From contig NZ_JAKOPM010000031.1 in NCBI RefSeq assembly GCF_022288805.1, positions 1-8,706 of the forward strand: DNA of 8,706 nt. Reading direction: 5' to 3'. The notes below the pieces were generated by a model that worked only from the letters and a program-made list of their open reading frames with translations, was not told the DNA's origin and ran no database searches. A program made the translations under genes and the position numbers. Positions 1 to 8,631 of the stretch are shown here, in pieces (position 1 is the stretch's first letter; each line of letters begins with the position of its first letter). This DNA is from Corynebacterium yonathiae (GTDB taxonomy: Bacteria; Actinomycetota; Actinomycetes; Mycobacteriales; Mycobacteriaceae).

Positions 1-76
1 GCATATACTTTCCGGAAACCTACAGGTCAATCCGTGAAAATCCGCGATTCCGGACACACTTTTTGACCCTTAACCC
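1..76. mobile_element. Probable insertion-sequence end abutting mtrA (partial)
   Basis: This stretch does not encode the MtrA N-terminus that should lie here: the mtrA reading frame is recognisable only from 77, and an in-frame TAA sits at 71-73. The outer part, GGACACACTTTTTGACCC at 52-69, resembles the terminal inverted repeats of IS256-type elements, which often carry ACACA and TTTTGAC blocks; this family assignment is a memory-based impression. Inside it lie a 10-base palindrome TTTCCGGAAA (9-18) and two AATCCG-type repeats (about 30-45). No transposase reading frame can be recognised in so short a piece. It could instead be a rearrangement or assembly junction. Confidence 0.4.
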
Positions 77-94
77 GATCCGGCTATCTCGGAG

Positions 95-739
95 ATGCTG
101 ACTATCGTGCTCGAGTCCGAGGGACTCAAGCCCATTCCGGTCATGGACGGCAATAACGCCGTGCCCGCCTTTGAGGAACACGAGCCGGACCTTATCCTGC
201 TAGACCTCATGCTGCCGGGGATGAATGGTGTGGATATTTGCCGCGCCATCCGCCGTGAATCTTCCGTGCCGATTGTTATGCTGACCGCTAAGACGGATAC
301 GGTTGATGTGGTGCTAGGTCTTGAATCCGGCGCGGATGATTACATCACCAAGCCGTTCAAGCCCAAGGAGCTCATCGCTCGTATCCGCGCGCGCTTGCGC
401 CGCACCGAATCTGCGGAGTCCGAAATTCTAGAGGTAGCGGACCTCATCATTGACGTGCCGGAGCATACAGTGCGCCGTACTGATGGCACGGAGCTGAACT
501 TGACTCCGCTGGAATTTGACCTGTTGTTGGAGATGGCGCGCCGCCCAGGCCAGGTGCACACGCGTGAATCCCTGCTGGAATCCGTGTGGGGATACCGCAA
601 TGCATCTGATACGCGCCTGGTTAACGTGCACGTCCAGCGCCTGCGCGCCAAGATTGAACACGATCCGGAAGACCCGCAGATCGTGCTGACCGTGCGTGGT
701 GTGGGGTATAAGACTGGCAAGGCTGGCGCCGGGGAGTAA
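95..739 (+). CDS. mtrA: Response regulator MtrA, 5'-truncated (lacks first ~19 residues)
   Basis: This is the DNA-binding response regulator of the MtrAB two-component system, which in actinobacteria controls cell-wall, division and osmotic-response genes. From the ATG at 95 the protein aligns with residue 20 onward of M. tuberculosis MtrA. Seen in it are the phosphoacceptor Asp37 (LLDLMLPG, equivalent to Asp56), Thr64 (VMLTAK), Lys86 (TKPFKP), and an OmpR/PhoB winged-helix domain at about 113-209 with recognition helix DTRLVNVHVQRLRAKIE (172-188). Codons 77-94 still read DPAISE in frame, so the true gene extended further, but the start codon, strand beta-1 and the two Asp residues of the Mg2+ pocket are missing, replaced by unrelated DNA. 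The ATG at 95 corresponds to an internal Met and has no usable ribosome binding site (CGGAG lies directly against it). The receiver is therefore probably non-functional, and the gene may be a pseudogene or an assembly-truncated copy. Its 3' end is 11 bases before the likely mtrB start. Confidence 0.88.
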   Translation: MLTIVLESEGLKPIPVMDGNNAVPAFEEHEPDLILLDLMLPGMNGVDICRAIRRESSVPIVMLTAKTDTVDVVLGLESGADDYITKPFKPKELIARIRARLRRTESAESEILEVADLIIDVPEHTVRRTDGTELNLTPLEFDLLLEMARRPGQVHTRESLLESVWGYRNASDTRLVNVHVQRLRAKIEHDPEDPQIVLTVRGVGYKTGKAGAGE

Positions 740-742
740 GGA
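738..742 (+). promoter_or_regulatory. Ribosome binding site for an upstream, non-canonical mtrB start
   Basis: AAGGA overlaps the mtrA stop codon (737-739) and lies 8 bases before an ATT at 751 and 11 before an ATT at 754, both in frame with mtrB. No ATG, GTG or TTG exists in this frame between the in-frame stop at 709-711 and the TTG at 808, whereas that TTG has no convincing ribosome binding site. The site therefore supports initiation at ATT, giving a protein 19 residues longer than one started at 808. Confidence 0.5.
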
Positions 743-807
743 CCATCGGCATTATTGAGCGTCTAAGGCGCATTCGAGACGCCTTTATTACAACGTGGCG
801 CACCTCT

Positions 808-2586
808 TTGCAGGCGCGCGTCATCGGCATGATTTTGGTCGCCTCCTCGGTGGTCATGATCATCTTGGCCTATGCGTTGGTTTCCGTGCTGACCCAGCGC
901 CTGGTTAGCCAGAAGGAAGATGTGGCCCAGCAGGAGCTAGAACGCGCCCGCACGGCCGTAGAGCAGCAGATTGACGCCACCAGTTCCGCTAACTCGGTGC
1001 AAGTACGCATTAATTCTGCGCGTGCTGCGTTGGGCCAGCTCTCCGCCCAACAGGGAGACGCTCAGGCGGTTTATGAACCGGTCATCGTGGTGGAAAATCA
1101 GGATGGCTCGGTTACCACCTCACCAGAGGATTTCCCTGTGCCGGATCAACTCCGGGAGATGGTCGATCAAGGCCAGATTGCGCAACAGTACTTCCCGGCC
1201 CCGCGCGAGAATGGGGATCATTACAACGCCCTGCTCGTAGGCACGCCTACCGATACCGATATTCCCCATACCCAGGTTTACTTGGCTTTGTCCATGGAGT
1301 CGGAAGAATCCACCATGGCGTTGATGCGCGGCCTGCTCTCAGCGGCCGGCGTGGTAGTCGTGGTGCTGCTGGTGGGCATTGCCTGGCTGGCCACCCAGCA
1401 GGTTATTACACCGATTCGCTCAGCTTCGCGTATTGCACAGCGCTTGGCAGCCGGCCATCTGAAGGAGCGTATGGCCGTTGATAGCGATGATGAGATGGGT
1501 CGCTTGGCTGCTTCGTTCAATAACATGGCCGATAAACTCTCCTCCCAAATTGCGCAGCTGGAAGAGTACGGCGACTTGCAGCGGCAGTTTACTTCCGACG
1601 TCTCTCATGAGCTACGCACCCCCTTGACCACAGTGCGCATGGCCGCAGACATGATTGAAGCGGAAAGCGATAGCCTACCGCACGGTGCTCAGCGAGCTTC
1701 CCGTCTGATGTCGAGCGAACTCGACCGTTTCGAGGATTTGCTCGCGGACCTGCTAGAGATTTCCCGCCACGATGCAGGTGTGGCAGACCTGTCTACGGCG
1801 GCCATTGACCTGCGCTCGTGCGTGGAGGCAGCCTATGGGCAGGTTGAGCATTTGGCCCGCGAGCTCGACGTGGAGGTCCAGCTCAACTTGCCGGATGAGC
1901 GTATCGCTGTCGAGGCTGACTCCCGCCGCCTCGAGCGCATCTTGCGCAATCTTTTAGCCAACGCCATTGACCACTCGGAAGGAAACCCGGTGGCAGTGGA
2001 CGTCGCAACCACGGACACTGCGGTGGGTGTTACCGTTACGGACCAAGGCGTGGGCTTGAAACCTGGTCAGGAGGAGCTGGTATTCAACCGCTTCTGGCGT
2101 GCCGATTCCTCCCGCAAGCGCCATTCCGGCGGCACCGGTTTGGGCCTGGCTATCGCCCGCGAGGACGCCGTCCTGCACGGCGGCACGCTGGACGCCACCG
2201 GCTACGAGGGCTTCGGCTCTCGCTTTCGTCTCATTATTCCGCGCACCCCGAATACCGAGGTGGGCGAGGCTCCCATTGAGGTGGAGATTCCCGGAGCACC
2301 CGTCGCCCACACTGGGGAGGCCGCCGAGGTGCCAGAGGTTGAGGCTGAATCTTCCGAAACACAGGGCACGAGCGCCGATGAACCGGATGCCGGATCTGCC
2401 TCTGCAACGCCGGCCCTTTCATCGGGCATGAGCTCACCGCACGTCGAAAAGAGCGAAAAGGGCGCCACTGGCAAGGCAGAGGGCGATGGCATCCTGTGGC
2501 CCTCGGAGAGAGAGCTTAACCGCGGCGTGGCTGCCCCGGATAGGCGCGCCTATAAGGCCCCAGACTTTGAGGCTAGGAGGAAATAA
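808..2586 (+). CDS. mtrB: Sensor histidine kinase MtrB (start probably further upstream)
   Basis: This membrane sensor kinase phosphorylates MtrA. Numbered from the TTG at 808, it has membrane segment 1 (about 5-28), an extracytoplasmic domain (29-170), membrane segment 2 (about 175-197), a HAMP linker (198-250), an H-box FTSDVSHELRTP with phosphorylated His267, an N-box around Asn385 (NLLANAIDH), a G1 box DQGVGL (412-417), an F-box FNRFWRAD (427-434) and a G2 box GGTGLGLAIA (441-450). All catalytic boxes are intact. Residues 480-592 form a Glu/Ala/Ser/Pro-rich tail that looks disordered. The coordinates use the first standard start codon, but the frame stays open upstream and encodes a basic stretch ending in TWRTSLQARV, which matches AWRRSLQLRV ahead of membrane segment 1 in M. 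tuberculosis MtrB, so translation probably begins near 751 at an ATT. The gene follows mtrA directly and stops 2 bases before lpqB. Confidence 0.95.
   Translation: MQARVIGMILVASSVVMIILAYALVSVLTQRLVSQKEDVAQQELERARTAVEQQIDATSSANSVQVRINSARAALGQLSAQQGDAQAVYEPVIVVENQDGSVTTSPEDFPVPDQLREMVDQGQIAQQYFPAPRENGDHYNALLVGTPTDTDIPHTQVYLALSMESEESTMALMRGLLSAAGVVVVVLLVGIAWLATQQVITPIRSASRIAQRLAAGHLKERMAVDSDDEMGRLAASFNNMADKLSSQIAQLEEYGDLQRQFTSDVSHELRTPLTTVRMAADMIEAESDSLPHGAQRASRLMSSELDRFEDLLADLLEISRHDAGVADLSTAAIDLRSCVEAAYGQVEHLARELDVEVQLNLPDERIAVEADSRRLERILRNLLANAIDHSEGNPVAVDVATTDTAVGVTVTDQGVGLKPGQEELVFNRFWRADSSRKRHSGGTGLGLAIAREDAVLHGGTLDATGYEGFGSRFRLIIPRTPNTEVGEAPIEVEIPGAPVAHTGEAAEVPEVEAESSETQGTSADEPDAGSASATPALSSGMSSPHVEKSEKGATGKAEGDGILWPSERELNRGVAAPDRRAYKAPDFEARRK
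2575..2580 (+). promoter_or_regulatory. Ribosome binding site of lpqB
   Basis: A perfect AGGAGG lies inside the last codons of mtrB, 8 bases before the lpqB GTG. It fixes the start of lpqB at 2589 and implies that ribosomes finishing mtrB pass directly over the lpqB initiation site, favouring translational coupling. Confidence 0.75.
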
Positions 2587-2588
2587 GC

Positions 2589-4322
2589 GTGTTTAAAGCA
2601 AGCTATCGCAAAACCGCGGTGGTCAGTACCGCTGCGGCCGTGCTTTTCGTCAGCGGTTGTTCCACCCTGCCGCATAACACCGGTCCGCAGGTGGTCGGGA
2701 CCTATCAACAGCAAAACGATGGCCCCGAGGAAGTTATTGCCCCACAGCCGGGTGATGATCCAGACCTGACGCTGCGCGATTTTTACCAGGCTTCGGCCGT
2801 GCCTGGAAATGATCACGAGGTCGCCCGCGGCTTTCTCACGGATACTGCCCGCGGAGCTTGGGACGCCAGCGGCGATGTGTTGGTCGTCGATAGCCTCGAT
2901 ATTGTTACCGCGCCCGCAAGTAAGCAGAGTTCGAAGGATAATGAACGCGCCTTCACGGTGCGCGGCACCATCATCGGCCGCCTGAAATCTGGCGGCGCCT
3001 ACGTCCCGGAAAATGAGGGCTACGAGGCCGTCATCTATATGAAGATGCAAGACGATAGGTGGCGCGTCGACGGCTTGCCGGCCGGAGTGGTGATGGAGCG
3101 CAATGAGATGCGCAACCACTACACCCCGCAATCCCTGTACTTCTATAAACAGAGCGATGACGTCTTGGTTCCGGATCGCCGCTGGCTGTACAAGGGCGGC
3201 GAGCAATCGGAGTCGACGCTCATCACGTTATTGATGGAGGGGCCTTCAGCCAGCATTGCCCCCGCCACCCACCGCGCGGCGGCGGAGAACGTCACCTATG
3301 CCGGCTATGACCGCGAACAGGGCTACCAATTCGAGGGTCTGGTGGATCTGGACGCCCATGACCGCACGCTTTTTGCCGCCCAGTTGGTGTGGACACTTTC
3401 GGAAGCCGGTCATACCGGTCCCTTCAGGGTCAAGGCCGATGGTGGTGACTTGGTGGAGGGCATGGATAGCCTGAGCGTGGATGACTTCGCGGATTATAAT
3501 CCAGAGGAGAGCAGCACCTCTTTGTCTAAGCTCTATGCCCTTAATGAGGGCAACCTGCTAGAGGTAGACGATGGCGTGGCCGAGCCCGTGAAATCCACGC
3601 TGGGCAGCAGTGGCGACGTGCAATCCGTAGATGTTGCCGATAGCGGCCTCGTTGCGGCTGTGCGCCGCAAATCTAATAACGACTTCTCGCTGCAGATGGG
3701 CGAGCTCGATGGCCATATGCAGGATTCGGTGGATGGTCGCACGCTGGCGCGGCCGACCTTCGAGTACAACGGGCAGGCCGCCTGGACCGTGGTGGATGGA
3801 GACCGCATCGTACGCGTGGTGCGGTCCAAAACCACCGGGCGTATCTCCGAATCCGAGGTAGATGCGCGCAGTATCGACGACATAGAGGGTGAGATCTCCG
3901 TCATCCGCTTGTCCCATAGCGGTGCGCGAGTGGCAATGATCATCGATGGCCACGTATATATCGCGGCCGTGGCGCAAGCCAGCAGCGGCGATAAGCACAT
4001 CGTTAACGCACGCGAGGTCGGCCCAGAAGTTTCCGGGTCGGCGCTATCGCTGGATTGGAATGCGGATGGCTCGCTAATTGTTGGCACGTCCTCGAGTCAG
4101 TCGCCCGTATGGCGCATCGAGCAGGATGGGTCCTCGGCCTCGACCATGCCTACCGGCAATATCACCGCTCCCGTGGTAGCCGTGGCTACCTCGCCTACCA
4201 AGCTCTTTATTACTGATTCTCACGCTATGCTTGAGCTTCCTTCCACCGTGATGGATGAGACCAATTGGCGCGAGGTCTCCGGTCTGCAGGGCCGGCGTTC
4301 TTCCCCTATTGTTTCTAATTAG
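2589..4322 (+). CDS. lpqB: Lipoprotein LpqB, MtrAB-associated
   Basis: This envelope lipoprotein is known in mycobacteria to interact with the extracytoplasmic part of MtrB and to modulate MtrA phosphorylation. The 577-residue product is close to the family norm (about 580). A signal peptide (residues 1-23, basic start then a hydrophobic run) ends in the lipobox VSGC, with Cys24 the lipidated residue. LPHNTGPQVVGTY follows, the usual LpqB N-terminal motif. Residues about 184-290 fit the GerMN (sporulation/germination-type) domain, including the stretch LITLLMEGPSA. Residues about 300-570 fit the LpqB beta-propeller domain, with repeated short beta-type segments. The GTG start is supported by AGGAGG 8 bases upstream. 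The gene is 2 bases after mtrB and 38 bases before the comF-like gene. No truncation or frameshift is seen. Confidence 0.93.
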   Translation: MFKASYRKTAVVSTAAAVLFVSGCSTLPHNTGPQVVGTYQQQNDGPEEVIAPQPGDDPDLTLRDFYQASAVPGNDHEVARGFLTDTARGAWDASGDVLVVDSLDIVTAPASKQSSKDNERAFTVRGTIIGRLKSGGAYVPENEGYEAVIYMKMQDDRWRVDGLPAGVVMERNEMRNHYTPQSLYFYKQSDDVLVPDRRWLYKGGEQSESTLITLLMEGPSASIAPATHRAAAENVTYAGYDREQGYQFEGLVDLDAHDRTLFAAQLVWTLSEAGHTGPFRVKADGGDLVEGMDSLSVDDFADYNPEESSTSLSKLYALNEGNLLEVDDGVAEPVKSTLGSSGDVQSVDVADSGLVAAVRRKSNNDFSLQMGELDGHMQDSVDGRTLARPTFEYNGQAAWTVVDGDRIVRVVRSKTTGRISESEVDARSIDDIEGEISVIRLSHSGARVAMIIDGHVYIAAVAQASSGDKHIVNAREVGPEVSGSALSLDWNADGSLIVGTSSSQSPVWRIEQDGSSASTMPTGNITAPVVAVATSPTKLFITDSHAMLELPSTVMDETNWREVSGLQGRRSSPIVSN

Positions 4323-4360
4323 CCGCCGGAGGGCCTGCGCGGCTGGGGAGAGGCAATACT

Positions 4361-4987
4361 ATGAGCTTGGGGGAGCTTATTTTCCCGCGGGCGTGCGCTG
4401 GTTGCGGCGCAGCGGGCGAGATAATGTGTGCACAGTGCCGTGAGCACTTGCGGCGTCCGCCCTTCCCTGTGGCGCGGCCCCAGCTATTGGGAGCGCCCGT
4501 CTATGCCCTTGGCCCTTATTCCGATATTCGCCGCCGCATCATCATTGGCATGAAGGAACGTGGCAACCGGCCGGTTCGGGCATATGTGGGGGCAGTCTTT
4601 GCGGCCGGGCTAGATTTCTTGAGCGCCCGTGGCGATATCCCACGTGAATACATCCTTGTTCCTGCGCCGACCCGGCCCCGTTCGGCGCGGTCTCGCGGGG
4701 GCGATCCGGTAGCTGCCGTGTGCCAGGCCGCAGCACAGCAGCAGCGGGTGTGCGTGTGCGCGGCTCTCACCATGGGCCAGTCCACCACGGACCAGTCCGA
4801 GCTCAATGCGCAGGATAGGTGGGCAAACCTACAGGGTCGAGTCCGTGTTCGCGCTCCTGTAGGGCCGGCTCCTGCTCTGCTTGTCGACGACGTCATTACC
4901 ACCGGCGCCACCCTTGCCGCGAGCATCGCTGCTCTGCGGGCCGTGGGGATAGAGGTTTGCGGAGCATTGGTCTTTGCGGATGCCTAG
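4361..4987 (+). CDS. ComF family phosphoribosyltransferase-like protein
   Basis: The 208-residue protein has the ComF layout. An N-terminal zinc-ribbon-like motif has CAGC and CAQC pairs (Cys12, Cys15, Cys23, Cys26). A conserved LVPAPTRPRSARSRGGDP segment lies at 99-116. The QSELNAQDRWANLQG stretch (145-159) matches the family's Q-x-x-L...R-x-x-N-x-x-G pattern. The PRPP-binding motif LLVDDVITTGATL is at 173-185. Such proteins are cytoplasmic and resemble type I phosphoribosyltransferases. In competent bacteria ComF takes part in DNA uptake, but its substrate and its job in actinobacteria are unclear, so no competence role is claimed here. The ATG is preceded at 7 bases by GGAGAGG (4347-4353). 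The short gap after lpqB, with no convincing terminator, suggests cotranscription with mtrB-lpqB. Confidence 0.88.
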   Translation: MSLGELIFPRACAGCGAAGEIMCAQCREHLRRPPFPVARPQLLGAPVYALGPYSDIRRRIIIGMKERGNRPVRAYVGAVFAAGLDFLSARGDIPREYILVPAPTRPRSARSRGGDPVAAVCQAAAQQQRVCVCAALTMGQSTTDQSELNAQDRWANLQGRVRVRAPVGPAPALLVDDVITTGATLAASIAALRAVGIEVCGALVFADA

Positions 4988-4990
4988 ATA

Positions 4991-5007
4991 AGGGTGGCTT
5001 CTACCCT
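4991..5007 (+). terminator. Possible hairpin after the comF-like gene
   Basis: AGGGTGG and CTACCCT (4991-4997 and 5001-5007) can form a 7-pair stem, one pair being G-U, with a 3-base loop, beginning 3 bases after the stop codon. No T-run follows (the next bases are CGAGGTGGGGG), so it is not a classical intrinsic terminator. It may be an attenuating or 3'-protecting stem, or chance. Confidence 0.3.
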
Positions 5008-5058
5008 CGAGGTGGGGGAGCGTATGGAAATTTCGCCAGATCAGGTCATAACCAGTGG

Positions 5059-5064
5059 TATCAT
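5059..5064 (+). promoter_or_regulatory. Possible -10 box for hpf
   Basis: TATCAT lies 68 bases before the hpf start codon and would put transcription start near 5071, at the left edge of the inverted repeat 5073-5095. No good -35 hexamer is seen 16-18 bases upstream, which is common in corynebacterial promoters. The assignment is weak. Confidence 0.25.
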
Positions 5065-5072
5065 GAGTAGTG

Positions 5073-5095
5073 TCACAGTGAGATAGTTACTGTGA
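5073..5095. promoter_or_regulatory. Perfect inverted repeat upstream of hpf (operator or leader hairpin)
   Basis: TCACAGT (5073-5079) and ACTGTGA (5089-5095) are exact reverse complements separated by 9 bases, 37 bases upstream of the hpf ATG. The repeat could be an operator for a dimeric regulator or a stem-loop in the mRNA leader. It is not the GlxR/CRP consensus TGTGA-N6-TCACA, because the half-sites point the other way and the spacing differs. The cognate regulator is unknown. Confidence 0.45.
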
Positions 5096-5117
5096 TCGAT
5101 TCTAGTCCCCACTATTT

Positions 5118-5125
5118 AAGGGAGG
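5118..5125 (+). promoter_or_regulatory. Ribosome binding site of hpf
   Basis: AAGGGAGG is a strong Shine-Dalgarno match 7 bases before the ATG at 5133. It decides the start and fits an abundantly translated ribosome-associated protein. Confidence 0.75.
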
Positions 5126-5132
5126 CATTTCA

Positions 5133-5777
5133 ATGTCCCAGCCAAATAAAGCTCAGGTAACGATTACGGGCCGCAACGTTGAGGTTCCCGAACACTTCCA
5201 AGAGCGAGTCAATGACAAGCTGGCAAAGATTGAACGCCTAGACCCCACTCTGACTTTCTTCCATGTGGAGCTGCAGCACGAGCCGAATCCGCGCCGTGAC
5301 TCCGAAGCGGAGCGCATCCAGATCACAGCTACTGGCAAGGGACATATTGCTCGCGCCGAAGCCAAGGAAGATTCCTTCTATGCTGCGCTTGAAACCGCCT
5401 TGGGCAAGATGGAGCGTTCTTTGCGTAAGGTGAAGGTGCGCCGCGAAAACGTAAAGAGCGGTCACCGTGCGCAGAAGGGTACCGGCGAGATTGCTGCCGA
5501 AATGGTGGCACAAGCGGAAGCCGAACGCGCCAAGGAGGAGCGCTACGTTGACCCTTATGCCGAGACCGTTGAGGATATCCGCCCCGGCCAAATTGTGCGT
5601 ACCAAGGAGCACCCCGCTACTCCAATGAGTGTGGATGATGCCTTGAGCGAGATGGAGCTGGTGGGCCACGACTTCTTCCTCTTTGTCAACGAGGAGAACA
5701 ATAAGCCTTCTGTGGTCTATCGCCGCCACGCCTACGATTACGGCATCATCTCTCTATCGGAAGATGCTGAAGCCTAA
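5133..5777 (+). CDS. hpf: Ribosome hibernation promoting factor HPF, long form
   Basis: The product binds the 30S decoding region and pairs 70S ribosomes into inactive 100S dimers under stress or in stationary phase. The 214-residue protein has the two-domain architecture of long HPF. An N-terminal ribosome-binding domain (S30AE/YfiA fold) spans about 5-108, opening QVTITGRNVEVPEHFQERV and ending in the basic segment KVKVRRENVK. A charged, Ala/Glu-rich linker covers about 110-150. The C-terminal dimerisation domain (about 152-207) carries IVRTKEHP, MSVDDALSEMELVGHDFF and VVYRRHAYDYGII, all typical. The length is close to other actinobacterial long HPFs. The ATG is set by AAGGGAGG 7 bases upstream. 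The gene has its own upstream region and a terminator just downstream, so it can be a single transcription unit next to secA, a conserved neighbour in actinobacteria. Confidence 0.93.
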   Translation: MSQPNKAQVTITGRNVEVPEHFQERVNDKLAKIERLDPTLTFFHVELQHEPNPRRDSEAERIQITATGKGHIARAEAKEDSFYAALETALGKMERSLRKVKVRRENVKSGHRAQKGTGEIAAEMVAQAEAERAKEERYVDPYAETVEDIRPGQIVRTKEHPATPMSVDDALSEMELVGHDFFLFVNEENNKPSVVYRRHAYDYGIISLSEDAEA

Positions 5778-5801
5778 AGGTTTCACACTTTCCTAGGGCG
5801 C

Positions 5802-5841
5802 CGACCCCGCTGCACTTTCGCAGTGGGGTCGTTTGTGTGTT
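5802..5841 (+). terminator. Rho-independent terminator after hpf
   Basis: CGACCCCGCTGC (5802-5813) pairs with GCAGTGGGGTCG (5820-5831) over 12 positions, one of them G-U, around a 6-base loop. TTTGTGTGTT follows as a broken T-rich tract. The hairpin starts 24 bases after the hpf stop and separates hpf from secA transcription. Confidence 0.8.
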
Positions 5842-5950
5842 GGGGGAGAGGCGACTTGGGCAAGCGGCTTTCCATGCTTTAAAGGGGGTTGTCGGGGATG
5901 TGGTCCTGCCTTAGGCCCTAGGCGGGAGATGCTTTGTGAAAGCAAATGAG

Positions 5951-5956
5951 TACAAT
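5951..5956 (+). promoter_or_regulatory. Probable -10 box of the secA promoter
   Basis: TACAAT, within GAGTACAATAGCG, is a good match to the primary-sigma -10 consensus and lies 46 bases before the secA GTG, downstream of the hpf terminator. A transcript would start near 5963. No consensus -35 is seen at 16-18 bases upstream. Between the terminator and this box (about 5842-5950) nothing else is recognised. Confidence 0.5.
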
Positions 5957-5985
5957 AGCGACGAGTTAACTTTATTGTCGCGACT

Positions 5986-5992
5986 AGAAGGA
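5986..5992 (+). promoter_or_regulatory. Ribosome binding site of secA
   Basis: AGAAGGA lies 10 bases before the GTG at 6003. It supports GTG as the secA start, which also places the canonical SecA opening [12 protein letters not shown] at residue 1. Confidence 0.65.
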
Positions 5993-6002
5993 CTAACTAA
6001 CC

Positions 6003-8588
<2,586 letters not shown>

Positions 8589-8631
8589 AACCGAGCGTTC
8601 TTTATATCGCCCGCCCCGCACCCGCTCGTGA

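Noticed and set aside
4321..4344. Inverted repeat AGCCGC / GCGGCT between lpqB and the comF-like gene
   Set aside because: It has only 6-base arms with a 12-base loop and no T-run. In GC-rich DNA this is expected by chance, so it was not called a terminator.
5023..5060. SigH-type promoter ahead of hpf, from GGAA at 5026-5029
   Set aside because: No GTT -10 element is found at the required 16-19 base spacing.
4819..5070. An open frame overlapping the end of the comF-like gene and the hpf upstream region
   Set aside because: It is mostly an out-of-frame shadow of comF with a biased Cys/Arg/Gly composition, and its end runs into the hpf regulatory region; no initiation signal or known family fits.
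5073..5095. GlxR (CRP-like) binding site ahead of hpf
   Set aside because: The half-sites read TCACA...TGTGA with 13 bases between them, the reverse of the TGTGA-N6-TCACA consensus.
5792..5922. CCTAGGGC (5792-5799) and its reverse complement GCCCTAGG (5915-5922) flanking the hpf terminator
   Set aside because: The match is only 8 bases over 130 bases, with no link to a promoter or IS end; probably coincidence.
8592..8628. CGAGCG / CGCTCG inverted repeat after secA as a terminator
   Set aside because: The arms are 6 bases with a 25-base loop, and no T-run follows; too weak to call.
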